DNA of 49,725 nucleotides, taken from assembly GCA_913055895.1 (NCBI GenBank), contig CAJXLE010000004.1:1-49725 (forward strand). The letters run 5' to 3'. The stretch comes from an uncultured Bacteroidota bacterium (GTDB lineage: Bacteria > Bacteroidota > Bacteroidia > Bacteroidales > UBA12077). Shown here in pieces: positions 26,487 through 34,894 of the stretch; position 1 is the first letter of the stretch; every line of letters starts with the position of its first letter. The notes beneath the pieces are model-generated. The model was not told the origin of the DNA, did no database searches, and worked only from the letters and a program-made list of their open reading frames with translations. A program made the translations under genes and the position numbers.

Positions 26487-27437
26487 ATGAAAAAAATATT
26501 GGTTATAGGAGCAGCCGGACAGATCGGGACGGACCTGACCGGTGAGCTTAGAAGCCGTCATGGGGGCGAACAAGTTGTGGCTTCCGACATCAAGCTGGCC
26601 CCGGAAGATGTCATGCAGGGCGGTCCTTTTGTCAAGCTGGACGCCATGGATAACAAAAAGCTTGAAAAGATCATTGATGAATACGGAATTACCGAAATCT
26701 ATCACCTGGCAGCCATCCTTTCCGGCAATGCAGAAAAGAACCCCAAGTGGGCGTGGGATTTGAACATGAACAGCCTGTTCAACGTGCTGGATGTTTCAAG
26801 AGCCAAGGGCATACAAAAGATCTTTTGGCCCAGCTCGATGGGGGCTTTCGGACCCACCACACCCGAATGGGATACCCCGCAGGTGACGGTGATGGAGCCC
26901 ACCACGGTATACGGCATCAGCAAGTTGGCCGGTGAACGGTGGGTGGAATATTACCACACCAAGTATGGCATGGACATCAGGAGCCTGCGCTATCCCGGAC
27001 TGATCAGCTACAAGACGGAAGCCGGTGGTGGTACCACCGACTATGCCGTGGAGATATTTTACCAGGCCATCAAATGCGGCAAATATGAGTGCTTTCTATC
27101 CGAAGACATTGCCCTGCCGATGATGTTTATGGACGATGCCGTAGAGGCCACCATTCAGCTGATGGATGCCCCCTCCAAAGACATCCGGGTAAGGTCGAGT
27201 TACAACCTTGGCGGCATCAGTTTTACGCCCAGGGAGCTGGCCGATGAGATCCGCAAGTACATACCGGAGCTGGAAGTAACCTACAAACCCGACTTTCGCC
27301 AGGAGATTGCTGAATCTTGGCCACGGCGCATCAGCGATGATGCTGCACAGCGCGACTGGGGCTGGCAGCAGCAGTACGACCTGGAGAAGATGTCCCGGGT
27401 GATGATCGAGAAGATTCGCGAGAAGATGGGTGTATAA
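26487..27437 (+). CDS. L-threonine 3-dehydrogenase, short-chain (epimerase-like) type
   Basis: An NAD-dependent extended short-chain dehydrogenase that oxidises threonine to 2-amino-3-ketobutyrate, the substrate of Kbl encoded divergently next door. The Rossmann motif is GAAGQIG (residues 7-13), the catalytic Ser is in 'WPSSMGAFG', and Tyr/Lys in 'TVYGISKLAGERW'. The 'RSLRYPGLISYKTEAGGGTTDYAVEIFY' segment is characteristic of this threonine dehydrogenase family and separates it from sugar epimerases. ATG 26487 (316 aa) is used; the frame extends two codons to a TTG. The 223-base gap to kbl must hold both promoters. Confidence 0.92.
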   Translation: MKKILVIGAAGQIGTDLTGELRSRHGGEQVVASDIKLAPEDVMQGGPFVKLDAMDNKKLEKIIDEYGITEIYHLAAILSGNAEKNPKWAWDLNMNSLFNVLDVSRAKGIQKIFWPSSMGAFGPTTPEWDTPQVTVMEPTTVYGISKLAGERWVEYYHTKYGMDIRSLRYPGLISYKTEAGGGTTDYAVEIFYQAIKCGKYECFLSEDIALPMMFMDDAVEATIQLMDAPSKDIRVRSSYNLGGISFTPRELADEIRKYIPELEVTYKPDFRQEIAESWPRRISDDAAQRDWGWQQQYDLEKMSRVMIEKIREKMGV

Positions 27438-27460
27438 AATAAAGCTTTGCCAGGAGCGGA

Positions 27461-28603
27461 TCATGGCATTTCAACCCAGTGGACCGGGTAGCCGGCTTTT
27501 TCAAAGGCCGTGCGTATCGTCTGCAGGTTCTCTCCCTGATACAGTTGCCGGTCGCTCAGGTAAAGCGAATACAGGAAATCATACCATTTAGGAGGCTCTT
27601 TCTCAGAAAGGGCCTTTTTTTTCAGGAAACCCTCTCTTTTTTCCAGCACCTGCTCCATTTGTTTCATGGACCGCACCACCAGCGAGTCGGTGGCATTCCT
27701 GCCGGCTTTTTGGCGTATCTCCCAAAGGGGATGGGTGATGAGCATTCCCGTTTGGTGGGTCATGGCAATACGTGTGGTACAGCGGGCTGCCCGCTCCCGG
27801 TTGAGGGCATGATATTTTTTCAGGGCTTCATAACACTCCATGGTGTCGGAGACAAACTGCCGGAGGTCGTCCAGGAACTCCCTGTAGTAATAGGTATCTT
27901 CCGGGTATTTTACTTTTTTGGATGCATCCCTTGTCAGGGGAGGGTGAAGCATGCCCTCACCGATCACCGGGTGACCGGCAATGCTGGCGGTGAAATATTC
28001 CATCAGTCCGTTGTGCAGCATAGAAAAGACATTGCCGATGGCCAGGGTGTCATCCAGCTGGCAAAAAGCGCGGTGCCCTGCTTCGTGGTATATGATGGTG
28101 GGGGAGATGCGTGCTCCCGGGTTCAGGATATATTGTTCGGGGCTGCAGTTGATGTAATCACCCAGGTACAGCTCCAGTTCACGGTACTTTTTTTTATTTG
28201 TGAAGTCGAGCAGGTCGCCGAAATGTTTTTTGTAGTAGGAGAGCGCCTCAAGGGTGTGGTGCACGGCAAAGACTGCATAAAACTCTTTGCCATAGGCTTC
28301 CAGCACCAGGTTGTTGCCCCGGGTGGTCCAGCTTAGCGGCACGGGGCTGCCATGCAACTCCTGAAACTCGGGGACATTGGCGGCAAAGCTTACCGAATCC
28401 AGTTTGTATACGTGTAAAGAGTCGATGAGGCGGTGGTGTATGACCCCGTCGTCTTGTATGAACCCAACTTCCACCGTGTCGATCTCCAGCCTGCCGTCCT
28501 GATGAACCAGGGTGGCAGCCCGGTAGGTTTTTTGGGCGGGTGCCGCTGCAACAATCAGCAACAACGTGGTCAACAGGATGATAAAATGCGGCCGTACCGA
28601 CAT
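27461..28603 (-). CDS. Secreted HEXXH zinc metallopeptidase-like protein of unknown family
   Basis: This 380-residue protein has a signal peptide (residues 1-23). It carries H173-E174-AG-H177 in 'IIYHEAGHRAF', and 25 residues later N198-xxx-E202 in 'HNGLMEYFTASIAG'. This HEXXH plus NxxxE layout is that of gluzincin peptidases, with E202 as likely third zinc ligand. The N-terminal half resembles no peptidase propeptide I know; the C-terminal half is helical and rich in Lys/Glu. It lies 67 bases after the M14 carboxypeptidase on the same strand, suggesting co-transcription and joint peptide breakdown. Activity is inferred from motifs only. Confidence 0.75.
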   Translation of the reverse strand: MSVRPHFIILLTTLLLIVAAAPAQKTYRAATLVHQDGRLEIDTVEVGFIQDDGVIHHRLIDSLHVYKLDSVSFAANVPEFQELHGSPVPLSWTTRGNNLVLEAYGKEFYAVFAVHHTLEALSYYKKHFGDLLDFTNKKKYRELELYLGDYINCSPEQYILNPGARISPTIIYHEAGHRAFCQLDDTLAIGNVFSMLHNGLMEYFTASIAGHPVIGEGMLHPPLTRDASKKVKYPEDTYYYREFLDDLRQFVSDTMECYEALKKYHALNRERAARCTTRIAMTHQTGMLITHPLWEIRQKAGRNATDSLVVRSMKQMEQVLEKREGFLKKKALSEKEPPKWYDFLYSLYLSDRQLYQGENLQTIRTAFEKAGYPVHWVEMP

Positions 28604-28670
28604 GTGGTTATCCCCTCCTTTCTCTTGGTCTCTTCCATTGCCAGTTCAAATATAGGCAAAAAAGACCATA

Positions 28671-30461
28671 TTACCAGAGGTGGGTCAAACCCTTTGCCTG
28701 GTCAAGCCTGGCCACCGGGTAGCGTCCTACAATGCTTTTGGACCAGGGCGAATGGTTGAATATGTATTCAAGTTGTGCCCTGTGGTCGTTGGCAAATTCG
28801 GGGTCTTCCTTTTTCTTTTGCCGGTATTGCTTGGCCAGGTCGGGGTGGTTCTCCAGGTAACGCATGGCATTGGCCTCAAACCTGACACCCGGGTTGTTCC
28901 AGTCCCTCCTCTCCAGGCAGGGATCAAAGAAAGCCCAGCGGAAGAAGGAATCTTTGGCCTCCGGCTCCAGCATCTCAACAACATAACGGTTGTTGAGCTG
29001 ATTGACCGGCACCACGTAGTCGCCCTTATAAAAAGACAACCTTTCCTTTTTAGTGGTTGTGGCTACTTTGGTGTGGTAATGCCGCCCGTTGTAGGAGCGC
29101 TCCATTTGCTCATGATCGGTGATGTAGTAGGACACCACTTCCAGCACCGTGTCTTTGTTGAGGCGGTGCATGAGGGTGCCATTGACCTTCATTCGGTCAA
29201 CAACATGGCGCCAGGCCTGGGGGATGATATAGTAATCGGGTGCCTTTACCTGGCGTGTTGGTTTGTAGTGGCTGTAATAGGGGATGGTGTCGGTGAAGGG
29301 TTGCGAATGGTCGTAACCCCGATAGGTCAGGCCGGTGAGCTCGCTTTTGACTTCTCCCCGGCGGTATCCCCTGAACTCGATTGACCGGCGGCGCGTGGTA
29401 TCCAGTTGGTAATCAAGTGCATATTTTTCTTTTTGTTTGGTTGTTTGTCGGGCTTTTAGCCTGGCTTTCCTAATGGCCTGGCTGTGCTTGCTGGTAAAGG
29501 CCGTGAGGTTTTTTATGAAATGATACACCGATTTGACACGGTCGGGGAAAGGTTTGTATACATGGTTTTCTGTCATAAAACCCAGGACATTGAACATGTG
29601 AGCATATCCCGTCGATACCCTGGGCGATTGAAGGTAGGAGACAATTCCGTTTTCAGGGTTCCTGTTGTTGAACATGACATAGGGAATCATCTCGTAGGGG
29701 GTTTCTTTCATCCCCTTGTACAGGGCAGGTAGCATTTTATCCCGCAGGAACGATTCAAGGGAGGGGGGAAAAGTGCTGGGCTGAACGGGGATCAGTGTAA
29801 TGGTGTACTGATGGTCGGATCCGTTGGTGGTGTGGGTGTCGAGAAAGACATCCGGCTGCCACGTCTGGAACATGTAGGCCAGGCTCTGTGCATTTTTTGA
29901 GTCCTGCTTGGCATAGTCCCTGTTCAGATCGAGGTTTCTCCTGTTGCCCCTTCTTCCTCTTTCCCTGGGGCCATCCTGGTTGGTGCGTATGTAAGGGGTG
30001 CGTTTGAGTGCCCCGCCCACCGAGTACACCGGAACTATACAAACAACCGTGTTTTCCAGGTATTTGCCCATCCCGTCCTTGTCGAGCAGGATGTCGTTGG
30101 CAAACTGCAGGCTGGCATCTATGCCGCAGGGCTCACCCGGATGCACCCCGTTGTTGATCAGGATCACCCGCTTGTCTTTCTGTTGCAGCGTGGCGGGGTT
30201 GAATTCCTGGTCCTGTGAGATGACAAACAGGTGGAGGGGTTTGCCGGCATCGGTTTGTCCGTATTCCAGGAGCCGTGCTTCTGAAAAGGCATCATCCAGC
30301 TTTTCGTACTTTTGGATGGCTTCAGGATGCGACACCGACTGGTTCTTCTCGTAATTCAAATTGATGACATCGTCTTGTGGCCTCTCCTGCCCGCATGAGA
30401 TGGCTATCAGTGAGAGTACTGCGGGTGCCAGAAATTGTAATATCCGGGTCCGTCCTTTCAT
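28671..30461 (-). CDS. M14-family zinc carboxypeptidase, predicted lipoprotein
   Basis: This 596-residue protein starts with a signal sequence and lipobox LIAISC (Cys23), so it is likely outer-membrane- or periplasm-anchored. Zinc ligands are H107 and E110 ('GVHPGEPCG') and H210 ('LDTHTTNG'). Substrate-binding R181 lies in 'NLDLNRDY'. A Glu in 'FMTENHVYKPF' may be the general base. A long C-terminal beta-rich part (about 390-596) has no recognised domain. The start at 30461 is chosen because the signal peptide begins there; the frame reaches back to 30506. It precedes the HEXXH protein on the same strand. Confidence 0.87.
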   Translation of the reverse strand: MKGRTRILQFLAPAVLSLIAISCGQERPQDDVINLNYEKNQSVSHPEAIQKYEKLDDAFSEARLLEYGQTDAGKPLHLFVISQDQEFNPATLQQKDKRVILINNGVHPGEPCGIDASLQFANDILLDKDGMGKYLENTVVCIVPVYSVGGALKRTPYIRTNQDGPRERGRRGNRRNLDLNRDYAKQDSKNAQSLAYMFQTWQPDVFLDTHTTNGSDHQYTITLIPVQPSTFPPSLESFLRDKMLPALYKGMKETPYEMIPYVMFNNRNPENGIVSYLQSPRVSTGYAHMFNVLGFMTENHVYKPFPDRVKSVYHFIKNLTAFTSKHSQAIRKARLKARQTTKQKEKYALDYQLDTTRRRSIEFRGYRRGEVKSELTGLTYRGYDHSQPFTDTIPYYSHYKPTRQVKAPDYYIIPQAWRHVVDRMKVNGTLMHRLNKDTVLEVVSYYITDHEQMERSYNGRHYHTKVATTTKKERLSFYKGDYVVPVNQLNNRYVVEMLEPEAKDSFFRWAFFDPCLERRDWNNPGVRFEANAMRYLENHPDLAKQYRQKKKEDPEFANDHRAQLEYIFNHSPWSKSIVGRYPVARLDQAKGLTHLW

Positions 30462-30619
30462 AAGATGAAGTTTTTTCTTTTTATTGGAAAATGCGATTGA
30501 CTCCATTCAGACTGCTTATGTGAGCAGCATGGCCAAATGTGACTTTTGACTACAGAGAAGGGGAAAGGTTTAGCAGGAATCAGTTGTATGGGGGTGGATT
30601 TTTTAGGATGGGTAATGGA

Positions 30620-30886
30620 TCACCACCGGCGTTTACGTTCCCTTTTGGCGCCGTTTGTTTTTTGCCCTTTTTGCGGGGTGGGCCGCGTTTCCTTTCTTTT
30701 TTTGATCTTCTCCTGGTCGCGGTCGCTTTCGGGCAGGAGCATGGTTTCAACAATGGCAGGTTCGGCCGGTATTTTGGGTGGTTTACCGGGTATCGGGGGA
30801 TGGTGCATTTCGGCCGTCTCCTTTTGCGAGGTGCAGCCTGCCAGGGCGCCCATCAATAAGGTTAGTAGCAAAAATTTTCTCCACAT
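30620..30886 (-). CDS. Small proline/lysine-rich lipoprotein
   Basis: This 88-residue protein has a textbook lipoprotein signal (hydrophobic 5-16, LAGC with Cys18). A short mature part follows that is rich in Pro, Lys, Arg and Glu and probably disordered; the last 25 residues are strongly basic. I recognise no family. It is 158 bases upstream of the M14 gene on the same strand and may share its transcript. The lipobox makes it more than a chance frame. Confidence 0.6.
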   Translation of the reverse strand: MWRKFLLLTLLMGALAGCTSQKETAEMHHPPIPGKPPKIPAEPAIVETMLLPESDRDQEKIKKRKETRPTPQKGQKTNGAKRERKRRW

Positions 30887-31050
30887 ATAAAAACTAACGC
30901 AAAAAACATTCCAAAGATTGTTTAATACCTGCCGGATCGGGTCTCGTTAATGTAAATCTTAATGAACCCTCTATGTTTTATTATAATGTTAACTCATGAT
31001 TTGGATGTGCGGACAATATCTGCCATGAGATCCACATAGAATACCCCTTG

Positions 31051-31084
31051 CCACATGGTAGAAGTCTGTGCATGTGGGTTTTTT
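31051..31084 (+). terminator. Orphan terminator-like hairpin on the plus strand
   Basis: CCACATG (31051-31057) pairs with CATGTGG (31071-31077) around a 13-base loop, followed by six T residues (31079-31084). Both flanking genes are on the minus strand, so no annotated plus-strand gene would use it. The surrounding gap (30887-31157) shows no reading frame I trust. Confidence 0.45.
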
Positions 31085-31157
31085 AAGTTTGCTGTTTGTT
31101 AAATATTTGGATTTTGTGTGGTTTATTCCGCACCTGCGGCATAAAGTCTCATCTTTT

Positions 31158-32033
31158 TTACGGGAGCGTTTGGTGGTACCAGGAGGCAAGTACCTTTCCT
31201 GTCTGATGGGGGTGGTCCTCCTGGATAAAATGTTTGCCTTTCCCGATGTATCGGGTTTCCAGGTTTGACATGTTCCGTCTGCACCAGTTCACCACCTCTT
31301 CATCCACCATGGCACCAGGTCTGGCATATATCAACAATTTGGGCAGGGTTGTTTCCAGCAGGAATTGGCTGATATCCTCAAAAATACGTTGGATATCGGC
31401 GGGTCTACCTCCTATGGGTATGTCCCTGGCCCAGGCCAGCATGGGTTTTCTGTGTCGCGGTTTTCTGAACGGGGCTTTGTAGCTTTTCTTTTCGTCCCTG
31501 GAAAGGTTTCTCAGTGTCAACAGGGGCATGACCATGTTGAGAAAGGCATTGAAGCCATAAATCATAATTTCTCCCAGCAGTGGCATTCGTAAAAACCTAA
31601 AAACCAACCGGTAAAGAGGTGGCAGCTGTTGCCAGTCCCATGGCCTGATAAAAGCTTCCATGAAAGCCATACCCACTATGTTGTGGGGATTTTCGCGGGC
31701 ATAGTGAAAACCCAGGGCCGATCCCCAGTCGTGCAGCACCAGGGTGATGTGCTCCAGGCCCATCTTATTGATGAAAGCTTCCAGGTAAAAGTAATGGTCG
31801 TGAAACCGGTAGGGGATAAACGGTTTATCGGAATGACCGGTTCCCGGAAGGTCGGGTGCAATACACCTGCCATAGGCGGATAAATGTGGCATGACATGCC
31901 GCCACAAGAAGGAATGGGTGGGATTGCCGTGAAGGAAGAGGATGGGGGCTCCCCGGCCTTCCTCCCGGTAGGCCATACGCAGACCATGGATGGTAAGATG
32001 TTGGATGTCATGCATATTGACCAAATTTATCAT
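31158..32033 (-). CDS. Haloalkane-dehalogenase-like alpha/beta hydrolase (HLD-II type)
   Basis: This 291-residue alpha/beta hydrolase has the complete catalytic pentad of HLD-II haloalkane dehalogenases: N37 (LHGNPTHSFLWR), nucleophile D102 and W103 (LHDWGSALG), acid E126 ('MEAFIRP') and base H268 ('GKGKHFIQEDHP'). Spacings N-D 65, D-E 24 and D-H 166 equal those I recall for Rhodococcus DhaA. The enzyme family hydrolyses carbon-halogen bonds to an alcohol and halide in the cytosol without oxygen. The start overlaps the methyltransferase 3' end by 26 bases; Met7 (32015) would reduce this to 8. The cap-domain entrance differs, so the true substrate is open. Confidence 0.85.
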   Translation of the reverse strand: MINLVNMHDIQHLTIHGLRMAYREEGRGAPILFLHGNPTHSFLWRHVMPHLSAYGRCIAPDLPGTGHSDKPFIPYRFHDHYFYLEAFINKMGLEHITLVLHDWGSALGFHYARENPHNIVGMAFMEAFIRPWDWQQLPPLYRLVFRFLRMPLLGEIMIYGFNAFLNMVMPLLTLRNLSRDEKKSYKAPFRKPRHRKPMLAWARDIPIGGRPADIQRIFEDISQFLLETTLPKLLIYARPGAMVDEEVVNWCRRNMSNLETRYIGKGKHFIQEDHPHQTGKVLASWYHQTLP

Positions 32034-32634
32034 TGGAGTAAACCCTTATACCGGTGGCATTGCCGTGGAACCGGTACTCGCCGGTGAGCCTTGAACCGTC
32101 CATAAGCTGGTTCATCCCGCCATGCCTGAGGTACTCCCTAAAGTGCCGGTAATGGTGCTTCCCGGCAAATCTCTCCACTACATGAATGGTTAACCTGGCG
32201 GGCCAACGTATGGGTTTTTCAAAGAGATAATCCACAACAACCAGGCTACCCCGGGGGTGGATGATGCGTTCTGCCTCGCTGACGATCATGCGGGATACAT
32301 GTAAAGGTTTCTCGTGCAAAGCAAAGCTGATGATGCCCAAATCGAAAGTGTTGTCGGGGAAGCTCATGCGGCTGGCATCCTGCTCGTTACATGACACCTT
32401 GTGGCTTCCTTTGCTTGCCTGTTCGAGCATTGAACTGGAAAGGTCCACGCCGGTGAGGTTGCTGAAACCGGCTTTTTTTAGGTATTTGAGCTGATTGCCC
32501 GTGCCGCAGCATATATCTATCACCCGTTCATGGGGAAGATGACTGGCTATGTCCACCACCTTTTTCCTTAAACGATGCATGACAGCGTGAAGCAACGGAT
32601 CATAAACGGGTGCCAGTAATTTGTATTCGTCCAT
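32008..32634 (-). CDS. Class I SAM-dependent methyltransferase
   Basis: This 208-residue protein has a standard Rossmann methyltransferase fold. Motif I is VIDICCGTGN (38-47), the acidic loop is 'LTGVDLSSSML', and 'FDLGIISFALHEKP' is motif IV, resembling UbiE/COQ5-type enzymes. The C-terminal part ('RHFREYLRHGGMNQLM') is that of small-molecule methyltransferases. ATG 32634 is preferred, as homology starts at 'MDEYKLLAPVYDPLLH'; the frame extends 13 codons upstream. It overlaps the hydrolase gene downstream, implying translational coupling. Its substrate is unknown. Confidence 0.83.
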   Translation of the reverse strand: MDEYKLLAPVYDPLLHAVMHRLRKKVVDIASHLPHERVIDICCGTGNQLKYLKKAGFSNLTGVDLSSSMLEQASKGSHKVSCNEQDASRMSFPDNTFDLGIISFALHEKPLHVSRMIVSEAERIIHPRGSLVVVDYLFEKPIRWPARLTIHVVERFAGKHHYRHFREYLRHGGMNQLMDGSRLTGEYRFHGNATGIRVYSNDKFGQYA

Positions 32635-32752
32635 CCGGCTGAGGATTAATAATAAAATATCTCGTTGATTCAACGAAAGCCCATAAACTTTTGTTGAACG
32701 TATTTAATTATTAAATTTAAAAATAATTTTTGATCAACAGATATTTCGCGAA

Positions 32753-32758
32753 AGGAGG
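32753..32758 (+). promoter_or_regulatory. Strong Shine-Dalgarno of the first aldo/keto reductase
   Basis: AGGAGG lies five bases before the ATG at 32764. It fixes the start and suggests efficient translation. The tandem copy downstream lacks one, having an A-rich leader instead. Confidence 0.65.
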
Positions 32759-32763
32759 CATAT

Positions 32764-33762
32764 ATGATTTACAGAAAGCTGGGGCAAAGCGAACTGCAGG
32801 TGTCAGCCATAACATTTGGAGCATGGGCCATCGGTGGCTTCATGTGGGGCGGTAGCGATGAGAAGGATGCCATACAGGCTATCCAGAAAGGCTTTGACAT
32901 GGGGGTAACCACCATCGATACGGCCCCCATCTATGGCATGGGTCTAAGTGAAGAGCTGGTGGGCAAAGCCATTCAGGGACAAAGAGAAAAGTTCCAGATC
33001 ATGACCAAGTTTGGCATCAAATGGCAGGAAGCCGGTAACCAGCAACAGTTCAGCTCACAGAAAGATTATGAGCAACTCATGGAACAAATCTATCTTTCTG
33101 CTAAGAAGGAGGTTATCATGCGGGAGTGTGAAGACAGCCTCAGGCGACTGAACACCGATTATATCGACTACTATCAGCACCACCGGCCTGCTGAGGATGC
33201 TCCCATATCGGAGGTGATGGAAGCCCTGGAGAAACTGCAGGACCAGGGAAAGATCCGGGCAGCCGGGGTGAGCAATTACAGCCTTGAGCAAATGACCGAA
33301 GCCAACCGGCACCTGCAGGTTCAGGCCAACCAGTTGCCTTACAGCATGGTGAAAAGGGATATCGAAAACAAGATCATACCGTGGGTCCTTCAAAACAAGA
33401 GAAGCGTCATAGCTTACAGTCCCTTGCAGCGAGGGGTGCTGACCGGTAAGTACACACCGGGACATCAGCTGAAGGAGGGCGACCACCGCAAGAGCTCACG
33501 TTTTTTCCAAACAGAGAACATACGAAAGATCAATGCATTCCTGGCCAAGCTGGAACCCATAGCCACCCGCCATCAGGCCAGCCTGGCCCAGCTTGTCCTC
33601 AACTGGACCCTGCATCAGCCCGGCATCACCGTGGTGCTTGCCGGAGCCAGGAACCCCCTGCAGGTGGAGGAAAATGCCCGGGCAGCCGACATTCAGTTAA
33701 GTGAACAGGAGGTGGGCACCATCAACACCCACCTCGAAAAGCTGGAGCTGGACCTGTCATGA
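32764..33762 (+). CDS. Aldo/keto reductase (tandem copy 1)
   Basis: This 332-residue NAD(P)H-dependent oxidoreductase has a TIM barrel and the tetrad D52, Y57, K83 and H141. The 'GAWAIGGFMWGG' N-terminus and 'TTIDTAPIYGMGLSEELVGKA' are of the subgroup that reduces small aldehydes and sugars. The usual Trp after the catalytic His ('HWP') is Arg142 here ('HHRP'), which may alter the substrate pocket. C-terminal 'VLAGARNPLQVEENARAAD' is the NADP-binding end. The next gene encodes a close paralogue. Divergent from the methyltransferase/hydrolase pair. Confidence 0.9.
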   Translation: MIYRKLGQSELQVSAITFGAWAIGGFMWGGSDEKDAIQAIQKGFDMGVTTIDTAPIYGMGLSEELVGKAIQGQREKFQIMTKFGIKWQEAGNQQQFSSQKDYEQLMEQIYLSAKKEVIMRECEDSLRRLNTDYIDYYQHHRPAEDAPISEVMEALEKLQDQGKIRAAGVSNYSLEQMTEANRHLQVQANQLPYSMVKRDIENKIIPWVLQNKRSVIAYSPLQRGVLTGKYTPGHQLKEGDHRKSSRFFQTENIRKINAFLAKLEPIATRHQASLAQLVLNWTLHQPGITVVLAGARNPLQVEENARAADIQLSEQEVGTINTHLEKLELDLS

Positions 33763-33834
33763 AGCCCTGTAAGTGAACATTTTACTATATATTATTGTAC
33801 GGAGTTTTTGCATAACAGATTAAAAAAAAGACAT

Positions 33835-34833
33835 ATGATTTACAGAGAACTGGGAGAAAGTGGCATCAAAATTTCAGCCATCACTTTTGGCGCATGGGCT
33901 ATTGGAGGATTCATGTGGGGCGGAAGCGATGAGAAGCAGGCCATAGGAGCCATTCGTCGGGGCTACGACCTTGGCGTGACCACCATTGATACAGCCCCCA
34001 TCTACGGGCTCGGTTTAAGCGAAGAATTGGTTGGCAAGGCCGTCAAGGGCAACCGCGAGAATTACCAGATCCTCACCAAATTTGGCATGCGTTGGAACCG
34101 CACGGGATCGCAGGAAGATTTCAGCTCGGATAAAGGTTTTGAAGATTTATGGAGTGGGGTGTACCTGGACGGCACCAGGGACAGCGTCATGAAAGAGGTT
34201 GAAGACAGCCTGCGTCGTCTGGGCACCGATTACATTGATTATTACCAGATGCACTGGCCGGTCGACAACGCCCCCCTCGAGGAGACCATGGAGGCGCTGG
34301 TGCGTCTTAAGGAGCAAGGGAAAATACGCGCTGCAGGGGTTTGCAACTTTTCCGCCGATCAGCTTCGTGAAGCAGAAAAAACAGTTCGCATAGAAGCCGA
34401 CCAGGTGCCTTACAGCATGGTTCGCCGTGACATTGAAAAGTATGTGGTGCCCTATGTTCAGCAACACCACAAAGGTATCATAGCATACAGCCCGATGCAG
34501 CGGGGTTTGCTCACCGGCAAATTTGAACCCGGCACCAAACTTTCCGAGGGCGACAACCGTAAGTTTTCTCGGTATTTTAAACCCGACAACATAAGAAAGA
34601 TCAACGAGTTCCTGGATCAGATCAAACCCATAGCCCGGAATCACGATGCCACCCTGGCACAACTGTCATTGAGCTGGACCATTCATCAACCCGGCGTTAT
34701 CTCTGCACTGGCAGGTTCGAGAACCCCCCACCAGATAGATGACAATGCCCGGGCAGCCGACCTGGAGCTGGCCCCGGAGGAACTGCAAACCATCTCAGAT
34801 CATCTGGATAAGCTCAACCTGGATTTGGACTGA
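33835..34833 (+). CDS. Aldo/keto reductase (tandem copy 2)
   Basis: A 332-residue paralogue of the preceding gene, collinear with no gaps over most of its length, and identical at well over half the positions by eye. The same tetrad (D52, Y57, K83, H141) is present, and here the standard 'MHWP' is kept. ATG 33835 is used; the frame reaches a TTG at 33808. It starts 72 bases after copy 1. The pair is a local duplication, with copy 1 the one that changed next to the catalytic His. Probably co-transcribed; substrates unknown. Confidence 0.9.
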   Translation: MIYRELGESGIKISAITFGAWAIGGFMWGGSDEKQAIGAIRRGYDLGVTTIDTAPIYGLGLSEELVGKAVKGNRENYQILTKFGMRWNRTGSQEDFSSDKGFEDLWSGVYLDGTRDSVMKEVEDSLRRLGTDYIDYYQMHWPVDNAPLEETMEALVRLKEQGKIRAAGVCNFSADQLREAEKTVRIEADQVPYSMVRRDIEKYVVPYVQQHHKGIIAYSPMQRGLLTGKFEPGTKLSEGDNRKFSRYFKPDNIRKINEFLDQIKPIARNHDATLAQLSLSWTIHQPGVISALAGSRTPHQIDDNARAADLELAPEELQTISDHLDKLNLDLD

Positions 34834-34894
34834 AATTTTTCCATGACCCGGGGTGCAACACGTATGATTTTGTTATTTTAGTCCAAAACATCAT

